This document shows positions 20,360-30,981 of a stretch of 64,000 nucleotides of DNA, piece after piece. Every line of letters begins with the position of its first letter. Within the stretch, counting starts at the first letter, position 1. The translations under genes were made by a program, and so were the position numbers. The notes beneath the pieces were generated by a model that searched no databases, was not told where the DNA came from, and saw only the letters and a program-made list of their open reading frames with translations. The DNA is from CAWDZK01 sp963726615 (GTDB lineage Bacteria; Actinomycetota; Actinomycetes; JACCUZ01): assembly GCA_963726615.1 (NCBI GenBank), contig CAVSCX010000021.1, forward strand, positions 62,001 to 126,000, in the 5' to 3' direction.

Positions 20360-22725
20360 GCACCGTCGGTGGACGGGAGACCTCGCGCTCCGACGCTCGG
20401 CTCGCCGTGCCGGCACTGTCTGTCTGGGCCGGCACGTTCGCCGGCACCGGGGGCCACCCGGTCCTGGTGTCCGGACTACTTGCCGTCCTGACGGTGGCAG
20501 CACTGGCGCTCACAGCCGTCGCGGCGGGGCGCGCGCGCCTGCGTCTGCCGGCCGTCGCGCCGGTGGACGCGCCCGGCGTTCGGGTGGCGGTCGGAGCGCT
20601 GGCCTGCCTCGTCGGCGGCGCCGGCGTCGCGGCCCTGCACGTCGCCGCCGTCCGGAGCAGCGGACTCGCGCCGCTCGCCGCGGACGGCGCGACGGCGCTG
20701 GTGTCCGGCGTGGTCGCCGGTGACCCTGTTGTGCACCGCGGCGGCACCCGAGGGGACCACCGCACCGGTGAGCTGGTGGCCGTGCCGGTGCGGGTCACCA
20801 GGGTCGAGTCCCGCGGACGGCTGCTCCGCACCCGGGCCCAGGTGCTGATGCTGGCCCGGGACCGGCGCTGGGCCAGGCTGCTCCCGGGCCAGCCGGTGCG
20901 GGCGGGCGGCCGGCTGGGGCCGGCCCGGGCCGGCGGGCGCGTGGCGGCGGTGGTCCTGGTGCGTGGCCCGCCGACGCTGGACGGCCGGCCGTCGGCGGTG
21001 CAGCGGGTGGCCGGCAGGCTGCGGGCCGGACTGCGCGACGCGTCCGCCGGCCTCGCGCCGGACCCGCGGGGTCTGCTGCCTGGGCTCGTCGTGGGTGACA
21101 CGTCGCAGGTTCCGGCCGCGCTGGACGCCGACCTACGGACGGCCGGCCTGACCCACCTCGTCGCCGTCTCCGGTGCCAACCTGGCCATCGTCGCCTCCTT
21201 CGTGCTGTTCGCCGGCCGGTGGGCCGGCCTGCGTGGCCGGCTGCTGCCCCTGGCGGCCGGCCTCTCGATCGCGGCGTTCGTGGTCCTGGCGCGGCCGCAG
21301 CCGTCGGTGCTGCGAGCGGCAGTGATGGGGACCGTCGGCCTGGTGGCGCTCGCCACCGGCAGGAGCCGGCGCAGCCTTGCCGCGCTCGGTGCGGCCGTCC
21401 TCCTGCTGCTGCTGGCGGACCCGTGGCTGGCCCGGTCCTACGGCTTCGTGCTCTCGGCGCTCGCGACCGCCGGGCTGGTGCTGCTGGCCCCCGGCTGGGC
21501 GGCCTCGTGGCGCAGCCGGGGGTTGCCCCGGCCGCTGGCCGAGGCGCTGGCTGTCGCCCTGGCCGCCCAGCTGCTCTGTGCCCCGGTCGTCGTGCTGCTC
21601 AGCAGCCAGGTCAGCGTCGTCGCCGTCCCCGCGAACCTGCTCGCTGCGCCCGCGGTGGCCCCCGCGACCCTCCTCGGCGTCCTCGTCACCGCTGTGGCCC
21701 CCGTCGACGGTCCGGCTGCGGCACTGCTGGCCCGGGTCGCCGAGCTGCCTGTGGCCTGGATCGCCACGGTGGCGCACCACGCGGCTGCCCTGCCGGACGC
21801 CTCGTTCGCCTGGCCCGGCTCGACCCGCGGGGCCCTGCTGCTGGCCGCCCTGACCGCGGCGGCGGTGCTGGCCGGCCGGCTGGTCGGGCGCCGGCCCGGC
21901 ATCGCCGCCGGGGCGGCGGCAATGATCGCCGTGGCCCTCGTGGTCCCCGCGCTGGCGCCGGGCTGGCCGCCACGGGGCTGGGTGCTGGCGGTCTGCGACG
22001 TCGGGCAGGGGGACGCGCTGGTCCTGGCCGCCGGCGCCGGGACGGGGGTGGTGGTCGACGCCGGGCCGGACCCGGGCGCCGTCGACCGCTGCCTGCGCAG
22101 CCTGGGCGTGCAGCGGGTGCCGATGGTGCTGCTGACCCACCTGCACGCGGACCATGTCGAGGGCCTGCCCGGGGTGCTGCGGGGGCGCGCGGTGGGGGAG
22201 CTTGCGGTGGGCGGCTACGCCGAGCCCGCCGACGAGCTGGCGCGGGTCCGTCGCTGGGCCGGGCTGGCACGGGTGCCGGTGACGACGGTGCGGCTGGGAC
22301 AGCGGATGGCGGTCGGGCCGCTCGCCTGGCGGGTCCTGTGGCCGGCCCGGGTGATCGACCAGGGCTCGGTCCCCAACAACGCCAGCCTGGTGCTGCTGGT
22401 CCGCAGCCACGGCCTGCGCCTCCTGCTGACCGGTGACGTCGAGCCGCCGGCCCAGGCAGCGCTGCTGGCCCGGGCCCCGCTGGAGCCTGTCGACGTGCTC
22501 AAGGTGGCCCATCACGGCTCGGCCTACCAGGACCCGGCCCTGCTGGCGGCTGCGCGACCGCGGCTGGCGGTCATCAGCGTCGGCGCGGACAACGACTACG
22601 GTCACCCGGCCCCGTCGACGGTGCGGGCCCTGCGTCGCAGCGGGGCCCTGGTCGGCCGCACCGACCGCGGCGGCACGCTGCTCGTCGTGGGGGACCGCGG
22701 GCACCTCCGCCTGGTCCGTCGGTGA
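20356..22725 (+). CDS. comEC: ComEC/Rec2 family DNA-uptake membrane protein
   Basis: This 789-residue polytopic protein is expected to pass single-stranded DNA across the membrane. It has N-terminal hydrophobic segments and an OB-like domain (about 100-220). The competence domain with many helices starts near HLVAVSGANLAIV (about 280), and a C-terminal metallo-beta-lactamase-like domain follows. Its metal motif is intact: HLHADH at 595-600, later LLLTGDVEP and VLKVAHHGSAY. The nuclease-like domain may degrade one DNA strand. It starts at GTG within the comEA stop; holA follows 47 bases later from its own promoter. Confidence 0.91.
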   Translation: MSTVGGRETSRSDARLAVPALSVWAGTFAGTGGHPVLVSGLLAVLTVAALALTAVAAGRARLRLPAVAPVDAPGVRVAVGALACLVGGAGVAALHVAAVRSSGLAPLAADGATALVSGVVAGDPVVHRGGTRGDHRTGELVAVPVRVTRVESRGRLLRTRAQVLMLARDRRWARLLPGQPVRAGGRLGPARAGGRVAAVVLVRGPPTLDGRPSAVQRVAGRLRAGLRDASAGLAPDPRGLLPGLVVGDTSQVPAALDADLRTAGLTHLVAVSGANLAIVASFVLFAGRWAGLRGRLLPLAAGLSIAAFVVLARPQPSVLRAAVMGTVGLVALATGRSRRSLAALGAAVLLLLLADPWLARSYGFVLSALATAGLVLLAPGWAASWRSRGLPRPLAEALAVALAAQLLCAPVVVLLSSQVSVVAVPANLLAAPAVAPATLLGVLVTAVAPVDGPAAALLARVAELPVAWIATVAHHAAALPDASFAWPGSTRGALLLAALTAAAVLAGRLVGRRPGIAAGAAAMIAVALVVPALAPGWPPRGWVLAVCDVGQGDALVLAAGAGTGVVVDAGPDPGAVDRCLRSLGVQRVPMVLLTHLHADHVEGLPGVLRGRAVGELAVGGYAEPADELARVRRWAGLARVPVTTVRLGQRMAVGPLAWRVLWPARVIDQGSVPNNASLVLLVRSHGLRLLLTGDVEPPAQAALLARAPLEPVDVLKVAHHGSAYQDPALLAAARPRLAVISVGADNDYGHPAPSTVRALRRSGALVGRTDRGGTLLVVGDRGHLRLVRR

Positions 22726-22772
22726 CGGACCGGGCCGGGGCGGCGCCGGCCGACGCCGTTAGCCTGACGCCG

Positions 22773-23741
22773 ATGTCACCTGCGCCCGGCCCCCCCACGC
22801 TCACCCTGGTCACCGGACCCGAGGCGCTCCTGCGCGACCGCGCGGTCGCGACCGTGGTTGCTGCGGTCCGCGCTGTCGACGAGGGTGCGGAGGTCACCGA
22901 CCTGTCCGTCGTCGGGCTCGAGCCGGGCCGGATCACGGGGCTTGCCAGTCCGTCCCTGTTCGGTGGCCGGACCGTGATCGTGCTGCGCGACCTGGGCGAG
23001 GCGGCCGAGCCCGTCGCGGACGAGGTCCGCCGGATCGTTGCCGACCCCGGCGAGGACGTGGTCCTTGTCCTCGTGCACGCCGGTGGGGTGAAGGGGAAGT
23101 CGCTGCTGGACGCCGTCAAGAAGGCCGGCCCGGTGGTGGTGGAGTGCAAGCCGGTGAAGTGGGAGAGCGACAAGGTCGCTTTCGTCCAGGGCGAGTTCAA
23201 GGCCGCCGGGCGCCGGGTGGCGCCGGCCGCCGCCGTAGCCTTGGTCGACGCGCTGGGCAGTGACCTGCGCGAGCTGGCCCAGGCGTGCAGCCAGCTGGTG
23301 GCGGACACCGCCGGGACCGTCGACGTGCAGGTGGTCGAGCGCTACCACGCGGGTCGGGTCGAGGTGACCGGTTTCAAGGTCGCCGACGCCGCAGTCGAGG
23401 GGCGGTACGAGGACGCGCTGCGGCTGCTCCGGCACGCGCTGGCCACCGGCGTCGACCCGGTGCCGCTCAACGCGGCGTTCGCCGCCGGCCTCCGGACGCT
23501 GGCGAAGGTGGCGGGGGTGTCCCGGTCGGCCCGGCCGGACGACGTGGCCCGGGACCTCGGGCTGGCGCCCTTCCAGGTGCGCAAGGCCCGCGGCCAGCTC
23601 TCGGGGTGGACCCCGGACGGCGTCGCCGCCGGAATCCTGGCCGTCGCCCGGGCCGACGAGCAGATCAAGGGCGGCGGCACCGACCCGGTCTACGCCCTGG
23701 AGCGCGCCGTGGGTGCGATCGTGACGGCCCGGTCCGGCTGA
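22773..23741 (+). CDS. holA: DNA polymerase III delta subunit
   Basis: This 322-residue clamp-loader subunit opens the beta sliding clamp. It begins LTLVTGPEALLRDRAV and contains VVIVLRDLGEA-like strands, VECKPVKWESDKVAFV and the C-terminal collar segment LGLAPFQVRKARGQL. The comEC-holA-rpsT order is widely conserved. TAGCCT (22760-22765) ends seven bases before the ATG. The TGA is followed by a bidirectional hairpin shared with rpsT. Confidence 0.93.
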   Translation: MSPAPGPPTLTLVTGPEALLRDRAVATVVAAVRAVDEGAEVTDLSVVGLEPGRITGLASPSLFGGRTVIVLRDLGEAAEPVADEVRRIVADPGEDVVLVLVHAGGVKGKSLLDAVKKAGPVVVECKPVKWESDKVAFVQGEFKAAGRRVAPAAAVALVDALGSDLRELAQACSQLVADTAGTVDVQVVERYHAGRVEVTGFKVADAAVEGRYEDALRLLRHALATGVDPVPLNAAFAAGLRTLAKVAGVSRSARPDDVARDLGLAPFQVRKARGQLSGWTPDGVAAGILAVARADEQIKGGGTDPVYALERAVGAIVTARSG

Positions 23742-23767
23742 GTCGGACCAGCCTCGGGCACGACGAA

Positions 23768-23792
23768 GGGCGCCACCCGGCGGGTGACGCCC
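23768..23792. terminator. Bidirectional terminator between holA and rpsT
   Basis: GGGCGCCACCC (23768-23778) pairs with GGGTGACGCCC (23782-23792) with one mismatch and a three-base loop. It lies between convergent genes and can end both transcripts. Confidence 0.65.
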
Positions 23793-23817
23793 TCGAACGC
23801 CGGGAGCGGCGGCGGCC

Positions 23818-24078
23818 TCAGAGCGAGGCGGCCTGCTTGGCCATGGCCGACTTCCGGTTCGCCGCCTGGTTCTGGTGGATGACGCCCTTGCTGGCGGCCT
23901 TGTCGAGCTCGCGGCCCGCCTGCCGCAGCAGCGTGGCGGCGGTGTCGCGGTCGCCGGCGTCGACGGCCTCGCGGAACTTGCGGACCGACGTCTTGAGCGA
24001 GGACTTGACGGCCTTGTTGCGCAGCCGCGCCTTCTCGTTCGTCTTGATCCGCTTGAGCTGGGACTTGATGTTCGCCAC
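23818..24078 (-). CDS. rpsT: 30S ribosomal protein S20
   Basis: This 86-residue helical protein of the small subunit binds 16S rRNA. It begins MANIKSQLKRIKTNEKARLRN and has the usual second half with GVIHQNQAANRKSAMAKQ. It stands alone, opposite to holA. A promoter on the minus strand is visible: TAACCT (24174-24169) as -10 and TTGGCC (24198-24193) as -35, 18 bases apart, giving a leader of about 85 bases. Confidence 0.97.
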   Translation of the reverse strand: MANIKSQLKRIKTNEKARLRNKAVKSSLKTSVRKFREAVDAGDRDTAATLLRQAGRELDKAASKGVIHQNQAANRKSAMAKQAASL

Positions 24079-24168
24079 GAAGAAGCCTCAAAGAGTGTGT
24101 CGGTCGGGTGCCGCCCGGCCAGGACAGGGCCAGTGGCAGGCGGCGGCGCGCACAGCGTGCGACGGGAC

Positions 24169-24198
24169 AGGTTAGCAACCACCCCGCGGTGCGGCCAA
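24169..24198 (-). promoter_or_regulatory. Promoter of rpsT
   Basis: On the minus strand, -35 TTGGCC and -10 TAACCT are 18 bases apart. This is the only good promoter pair upstream of rpsT. Confidence 0.5.
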
Positions 24199-24210
24199 AC
24201 CGGCGACCCG

Positions 24211-24254
24211 GCAGGGCGTCCGGCGGGCGTCCGGCGGGCGTTCGGCGGGCGTTC
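24211..24254 (+). repeat. Four 11-bp tandem repeats upstream of the metalloprotease gene
   Basis: Units begin at 24211, 24222, 24233 and 24244; the consensus is GGCGGGCGTYC. The first unit differs at two bases. They lie in the 306-base gap between rpsT and the protease, directly beside a dyad. There is no spacer, so this is not a CRISPR. It could be a regulator-binding array or simple slippage. Confidence 0.75.
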
Positions 24255-24273
24255 TGGTGCATAGGTACCAGAA
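24252..24273 (+). promoter_or_regulatory. Palindromic operator-like site upstream of the metalloprotease
   Basis: TTCTGGT (24252-24258) and ACCAGAA (24267-24273) form a perfect 7-base dyad over an eight-base spacer, extendable by a G-U and a C-G pair. The site and the following AATTTT are strikingly A+T-rich for this genome. The gap from here to 24384 holds only a weak TTGATT (24290-24295) and GAAGGA ribosome site. Confidence 0.5.
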
Positions 24274-24384
24274 TTTTGCCCGCAAACACTTGATTCGTCC
24301 CCGTCTGCGGGTGAGGCTGCCCGGGGCTCCGGCCTGCCACGGGGAGCGACCTCTTCCCGGGACTCGACGAAACGAAGGACACGC

Positions 24385-26769
24385 ATGCGACGCACTGCTC
24401 GATGGTGTGCCGTGGCGGCAGCCCTGACGATGGCCGTCACCCCGGCCGTCTCGGCATCCGCCGGCACCACCACAGGCCCCACGAAGGCCGACGCCAAGGC
24501 GGCCGCCCAGGAGGCGGCCAGGGATCGCAACATCCCCGTCGGCGCACCCGCCGACGTGCTGTCCGGGAAGCTCGACGAGCTCCGGGCGCCGACCACCGCG
24601 AAGGAGCAGGCCTCCCAGGAGCAGGCCTCCCAGCGCCGGGCGATGGCCGCGGCCGCGTCCGGGGACTCGCCGCCGGTCGGCACCGTGAAGACCTGGCTCG
24701 CGCTGAACGACGCCCAGGGTCGCTACTACCTCAAGTCGTTCCAGCTCATGGGCGTGGGCGACCACATCGAGATCTGGGCTGCCGTTCGCGAGAACCCCGA
24801 CGGCAGCTACTCGTCGGCTCTCGACTACCCCGCCGGCTCGACGGGTGAGTGCCGCAACGCGGTGTTCGGCGGCCAGGAGGTCACGATCACCGACGAGCAG
24901 GTGCAGAGCTTCATCACCGAGTTCGACACCAACATGTACCCGAAGGAGACCGAGGCGTTCTCGGCGCTGAAGTCGCGGCCCGGCGAGAACCTCCAGCCGA
25001 CCTTCGGCGCGCCGTTCAACGAGATCCTCGGCGTCCCGGCCGACTACTGGGCCGGGCCCGGAGACAAGGTCGTCACCCTGGTCGACAACGTGCGCGACGA
25101 CAACTACTACGACCCGAGCACGCCGGCGGGACAGACCTACATCGCCGGCTTCTTCTCGTCGCTGTTCGCCGACACGTTCGACCGCAACATCATGACCATC
25201 GACTCGTTCGACTGGCTGCACCGCACCGGTGCCACCCCGCCCGACGACCGGCCGAACACCACCGGCTGCGACTCCGCGGGTGTGACCCCGCGTCCGCACC
25301 TGTACGAAGGTGTCTTCGCGCACGAGTACCAGCACCTGCTGGAGCACGACGCGGACGCCGACGAGGTCAACTGGGTGAACGAGGGGCTGTCCGACTGGGC
25401 GCAGACGCTGGTCGGCTACGTCGACCCCAACAACCTGCCGACGGAGGATGCGGCCGACCGCCACATCTCCTGCTTCCAGGGCTACCTCGGTGACAACTTC
25501 GGCGGCCCGGAGAACTCCCTGACCCAGTGGGGCGACCAGGGCGGCCCGGAGATCCTCTGCGACTACGGCGCGGCCTACTCGATGATGGAGTACCTGCACG
25601 GGCGCTTCGGCGGTGACGCGTTCATGTCCGCCCTGCACAAGGAGCAGGGCAACGGCCTCGACGGCCTGCAGACGGTCATGAACCGCTTCGGCTACCGCGG
25701 GATCACGGCCCAGGAGGTCGTGCACCAGTGGCAGGCCATGATGGCGCTGGACTACCAGATCGACCAGGGCGCCAAGCTCAAGGGCGGGGACAAGCGCGAC
25801 TACACGTCCCCGACGCTGAAGTCGGTCATCAACTGGGCCACCCCGCAGGCCTACGCGTCACCGGGGGCGCCGCCCAACGGCGCGGACTACGTCCGGCTGG
25901 GCGACCGGTTCGGCAACGTCAGTGCCAAGAACCTGAGCGCGCTCACCTTCCGCGGCGCGGGCAGCTACGACCCGGCGCCGGTGGAGTGGACCGTCGACGA
26001 CGGCCGGCTGTACTCCGGCCAGGGTGACGACCTGGACCGGGGCATCGCCCGGCAGGTGACGGTGCCCAGCGACCCGAGCAAGGCGGTCCTGTCCGCGGAC
26101 CTGACCTGGGGCACGGAGCTGGACTGGGACTTCGCCTACGTCCAGGTCTTCGACCCGGCGACGAAGGAGTGGGTCAGCCTCGAGGACAACCAGGGCAACA
26201 CCACCTCGGACCACAACCCGTCGGCCGCGGCGAACGTCGTGGCGAACCTGCCCGGGCTCAGCGGCCCGGACCCGAACCCCGACGGCGATGTCACGACCAC
26301 AAACGACCAGAGGTCCGGCACCGAGACGTTCGACCTGTCGCAGTGGGCCGGGCAGACGATCGACATCGCGTTCCGCTACATCACGGACGCGGCGACCGTC
26401 GGCGACGGCTTCTGGGTCGACAACGTGACGGTCGGCGACCAGCAGGTCTCCGACGGCACCGACCTGTCGGCGTGGCAGTCGCTCACGCAGGCGCACCCGG
26501 TGCCGGTGGCCGGGTGGACCGTGCAGCTGGTCGCGTACGGCGACGGGAAGAGGGCCTACGTCGGCTCGCTGCCGCTGCGGTACAACGCCAACCAGGACGT
26601 CTGGGTCGCCAACGCCGACAACGGCGACATCAGCCGTCTCGTGGGCAACAAGAAGACCACGACGACAGTCGCCGCCCTGGTGACCGCCGACGACCCGACC
26701 GAGACGTCGGCGGCGTACCCGACGTACACGTTGACCGCCAACGGCGTGACCCAGCCCGGGGGGAGCTGA
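24385..26769 (+). CDS. Secreted zinc metalloprotease (HExxH, immune-inhibitor-A/hyicolysin-like)
   Basis: This 794-residue exported protein has a Sec signal peptide (MRRTARW, hydrophobic core, cleavage near VSASAG at about 23-27), a helical Ala/Gln-rich propeptide with a short EQASQ duplication, and a catalytic domain. The zinc motif is HEYQH (313-317), with a likely third ligand Glu333 in VNEGLSDW, so it is a gluzincin-type site rather than the HExxHxxGxxH form. Residues about 500-700 resemble the beta-sandwich domain of immune-inhibitor-A peptidases. It probably degrades extracellular protein. It has its own dyad-containing control region and is followed by a strong terminator. Confidence 0.82.
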   Translation: MRRTARWCAVAAALTMAVTPAVSASAGTTTGPTKADAKAAAQEAARDRNIPVGAPADVLSGKLDELRAPTTAKEQASQEQASQRRAMAAAASGDSPPVGTVKTWLALNDAQGRYYLKSFQLMGVGDHIEIWAAVRENPDGSYSSALDYPAGSTGECRNAVFGGQEVTITDEQVQSFITEFDTNMYPKETEAFSALKSRPGENLQPTFGAPFNEILGVPADYWAGPGDKVVTLVDNVRDDNYYDPSTPAGQTYIAGFFSSLFADTFDRNIMTIDSFDWLHRTGATPPDDRPNTTGCDSAGVTPRPHLYEGVFAHEYQHLLEHDADADEVNWVNEGLSDWAQTLVGYVDPNNLPTEDAADRHISCFQGYLGDNFGGPENSLTQWGDQGGPEILCDYGAAYSMMEYLHGRFGGDAFMSALHKEQGNGLDGLQTVMNRFGYRGITAQEVVHQWQAMMALDYQIDQGAKLKGGDKRDYTSPTLKSVINWATPQAYASPGAPPNGADYVRLGDRFGNVSAKNLSALTFRGAGSYDPAPVEWTVDDGRLYSGQGDDLDRGIARQVTVPSDPSKAVLSADLTWGTELDWDFAYVQVFDPATKEWVSLEDNQGNTTSDHNPSAAANVVANLPGLSGPDPNPDGDVTTTNDQRSGTETFDLSQWAGQTIDIAFRYITDAATVGDGFWVDNVTVGDQQVSDGTDLSAWQSLTQAHPVPVAGWTVQLVAYGDGKRAYVGSLPLRYNANQDVWVANADNGDISRLVGNKKTTTTVAALVTADDPTETSAAYPTYTLTANGVTQPGGS

Positions 26770-26799
26770 CCTCCTCGGGGTAGCACAACGCTGAACGAC

Positions 26800-26835
26800 C
26801 ACGAGGGCCCGGTGCGCAGGCACCGGGCCCTCGTG
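26800..26835. terminator. Perfect 15-bp bidirectional terminator
   Basis: CACGAGGGCCCGGTG (26800-26814) pairs perfectly with 26821-26835 over a six-base loop (CGCAGG). It separates the convergent protease and phosphotransferase genes and ends nine bases before the latter's stop. Confidence 0.85.
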
Positions 26836-26844
26836 CGTCCCTTG

Positions 26845-27789
26845 TCACGACCAGAGGGACCCCTGGTCCAGCCAGCCGAGCGATGCCGCGGCGCAGTGCG
26901 CCTGCCAGGCCCGGATCGTCGGCAGGCCGGCAGGCGATGGCCGCCGGGCCCGCTCGGACCACACGCCGACCATGCAGGCCACCACGGCGGCCAGGTGGTC
27001 AGGGGGCACGTCCCGGGTGACCGGCGAGGCGGCCAGGACCTCGTCCGGGTCGGGGCCTCCCTGGATCCGCAGGTCGGTCGCGAGCAGCAACGTGTCCAGC
27101 CATCCGGCGCCCCGGCAGGCCCAGGCCCAGTCCAGAAGGACCGCACCGTCGTCGCGGAGCAGCACGTTGTCGGCGCGCGCGTCCCAGTGCACGAGCCGGT
27201 CGCCGACGGTGACCTCGCGTGCGGTCCGCTGGAGGTCGAGGAACTGCGGGAGCCGGTCCAGCAGCGACCGGGGCAAGCCGGTCGGGTCGGCAGCCACGAG
27301 GTCCCACGAGGTCAGCGCGTTGGCGCGGTCGGCGAACCTCGGCAGCCGCTGAGGAGCCCGGGTGCCGGCCACGGCCGCCAGCGCGGCCAGCACCGGTTCG
27401 AGGTCGTCACCGGTCCAGGGGATCCGCGGGTGGCGCCCCTCGATGTCCTCCAGCACCATGGCGACCCACGTCCCGTCGTCGTACGCCGAGAGCAGGATCG
27501 GGTGCGGAACCGACTGCGGGAGCAGGTCGAGGGCCTCGATCTCGGCGCGGAGCAGGCCGGGTGAGTCAGGGTTGAGCCCGGAGCCGCAGGCCTTGACGAA
27601 GGCCCTGGTTCCGTCGGCACACACGACCCGGACGGCTGCCCCGGGGGAGAAGCCGCCGTGCTGGGTGCGTGCCGACACGACTGGTGACCCGAGGCTTGCC
27701 TCGACGTCGCCGCGCACGCCGTCGGGGACGTCCTGCCAGTCGATCCGGGAGCCGGCGGCGACGGGAACCGGTGGCGGGGAATGTTCCAC
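26845..27789 (-). CDS. Aminoglycoside phosphotransferase-family kinase
   Basis: This 314-residue protein has the APH/choline-kinase fold. The catalytic loop is LVHWDARADNVLL, with Asp as base and Asn as metal ligand, and the metal-binding DW follows in LLDWAWACRG. An N-terminal lobe has AFVKACG, whose Lys probably binds ATP. The substrate is unknown; such proteins phosphorylate antibiotics or small metabolites. It starts at GTG, 27 bases after the RidA gene on the same strand, so the two may be cotranscribed. A GATGAT lies six bases upstream of the start. Confidence 0.83.
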   Translation of the reverse strand: MEHSPPPVPVAAGSRIDWQDVPDGVRGDVEASLGSPVVSARTQHGGFSPGAAVRVVCADGTRAFVKACGSGLNPDSPGLLRAEIEALDLLPQSVPHPILLSAYDDGTWVAMVLEDIEGRHPRIPWTGDDLEPVLAALAAVAGTRAPQRLPRFADRANALTSWDLVAADPTGLPRSLLDRLPQFLDLQRTAREVTVGDRLVHWDARADNVLLRDDGAVLLDWAWACRGAGWLDTLLLATDLRIQGGPDPDEVLAASPVTRDVPPDHLAAVVACMVGVWSERARRPSPAGLPTIRAWQAHCAAASLGWLDQGSLWS

Positions 27790-27816
27790 CCGGACATCAT
27801 CGCCGCCGGCCCACGG

Positions 27817-28215
27817 TCAGCGCGCGGCAGTTGCGACCAGCTCGACCATCAGCGGCGGCATCGCCAGTCCCGACACCTGGCAGAGGATGCCACCGGCCGG
27901 CACTGTGCTGACGGCAGCGAACCGCGCGTTGACCAACGGGATGGCGCCGAAGTAGGCGCCGGTGTCGGTCGTGTAGACGTCGAGCCGGACGACGTCGGCG
28001 AGCGACATCCCGGCCTTGCCCAGGACGGCCTCCATGTTGTCCAGGCACTGGTTCACCTGTGCGGCCATGTCACCGGCGTGCACGGGGGCGCCGTCGGCGT
28101 CGACGGAGCACTGCCCGGCCAGGTACAGCGTCCGGGTGGCTTCGGCGACGAGCACGCCCTGCGCGTACCCGAGCTGGTCCTGCCAGGTCCAGGGGTTGAC
28201 GGTGGTGCGGTCCAT
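27817..28215 (-). CDS. RidA/YjgF-family protein
   Basis: This 132-residue Rid-family protein has LYLAGQCSVDADGAPVHAGD and DVVRLDVYTTD. RidA hydrolyses reactive enamine/imine intermediates made by PLP enzymes. The usual catalytic Arg near the C-terminus (in the RidA motif with CxxRxxxAV) is not seen; the matching part reads GAIPLVNARFAAVSTVP, so this may be a subfamily with another role. GGGAGA about five bases upstream of the ATG supports the start. Confidence 0.82.
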   Translation of the reverse strand: MDRTTVNPWTWQDQLGYAQGVLVAEATRTLYLAGQCSVDADGAPVHAGDMAAQVNQCLDNMEAVLGKAGMSLADVVRLDVYTTDTGAYFGAIPLVNARFAAVSTVPAGGILCQVSGLAMPPLMVELVATAAR

Positions 28216-28382
28216 GCCGGTCTCCCGTTCACGCTCGCCCCCCGGTCGGGAGCAGTCGGGACGAAGGTGCCGTCGGAGACTTGCGGTTGCCTTGCCGCCG
28301 GCTAGCGGCCGACTGACAGGGCGGGACCCGATCGCGTGGGAGGATGGGGGAGACCCGTCGTACGAGAAGCATTGGACGCTGC

Positions 28383-30251
<1,869 letters not shown>

Positions 30252-30289
30252 CGAGCGGCCGGTCGGGAGAGGCCGCTAGCGTCGCAGCC

Positions 30290-30955
30290 GTGCCCGCCCG
30301 CATCACCTCCGTCAACGTCGTCCAGGCGCTGGTGCCCGACCGTCGCGGCGACCTCGAGCTGACTGCCATCGACAAGCGTCCCGTGGCCGGGCGGGTCGCG
30401 GTGCGCGCACCGGACGGCACCGGGGTCGGCCTGGCCGGCGACCAGATCTTCGACACGAGGAACCATGGCGGCCGGGACCAGGCGGTCTACGCGTACGCCG
30501 TGGCGGATCGTGACTGGTGGGCGGCCGAGCTCGGTCGCGGGCTGGCGCCCGGCTCGTTCGGTGAGAATCTCGACACCGAGGGCGTCGAGGTCACTGACGC
30601 CGTGATCGGGGAGCGGTGGCACGTCGGTGACGACGGGCTGGTCCTCGAGGTGACCTCGCCGCGCATCCCGTGCAAGACCTTCCAGGGCTTCATCGACGAG
30701 CCGCACTGGGTGAAGCGCTTCACCGAGCACGGCGCGTGCGGGGCATACCTGCGGGTGCTGACCGCAGGCAGCGTCGGCGCGGGCGACAGTGTCTCGGTGC
30801 GTGACCGGCCCGCCCACGGCGTGACGGTGGGCGAGGTGTTCCGGGTCCGCTCGGTGGATGCGACGCGGCTGCGCCGGCTGCTGGCCGAGCAGCCCGACCT
30901 GGCCCGGGACCTCGAGCACGCCGTCCGGCGCGACCTCGCCGCCCGGGACCGCTGA
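30290..30955 (+). CDS. MOSC domain-containing protein (YiiM-like)
   Basis: This 221-residue protein has a MOSC domain, the sulfur-carrier module of molybdenum-cofactor sulfurases. The motif region is DQAVYAYAVADRDWW, then GSFGENLDTEGV, and the conserved cysteine lies in PRIPCKTFQGF. A helical C-terminal tail (TRLRRLLAEQPDLARDLEHAV) is the 3-alpha extension seen in YiiM-type proteins. It probably detoxifies N-hydroxylated bases or handles Mo cofactor, by family analogy. TAGCGT (30277-30282) ends seven bases before the GTG. Confidence 0.88.
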   Translation: MPARITSVNVVQALVPDRRGDLELTAIDKRPVAGRVAVRAPDGTGVGLAGDQIFDTRNHGGRDQAVYAYAVADRDWWAAELGRGLAPGSFGENLDTEGVEVTDAVIGERWHVGDDGLVLEVTSPRIPCKTFQGFIDEPHWVKRFTEHGACGAYLRVLTAGSVGAGDSVSVRDRPAHGVTVGEVFRVRSVDATRLRRLLAEQPDLARDLEHAVRRDLAARDR

Positions 30956-30981
30956 CGCCCGGACCCGGATACCGTCGGGTG

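Noticed and set aside
24211..24254. Short repeats considered as a CRISPR array
   Set aside because: The units are only 11 bases and have no spacers; no cas genes are nearby.
28344..28382. ATG 28344 as the lepA start
   Set aside because: The purine-rich tract directly abuts the ATG, leaving no spacing, and LepA orthologues usually have the shorter extension given by GTG 28383. It cannot be fully excluded.
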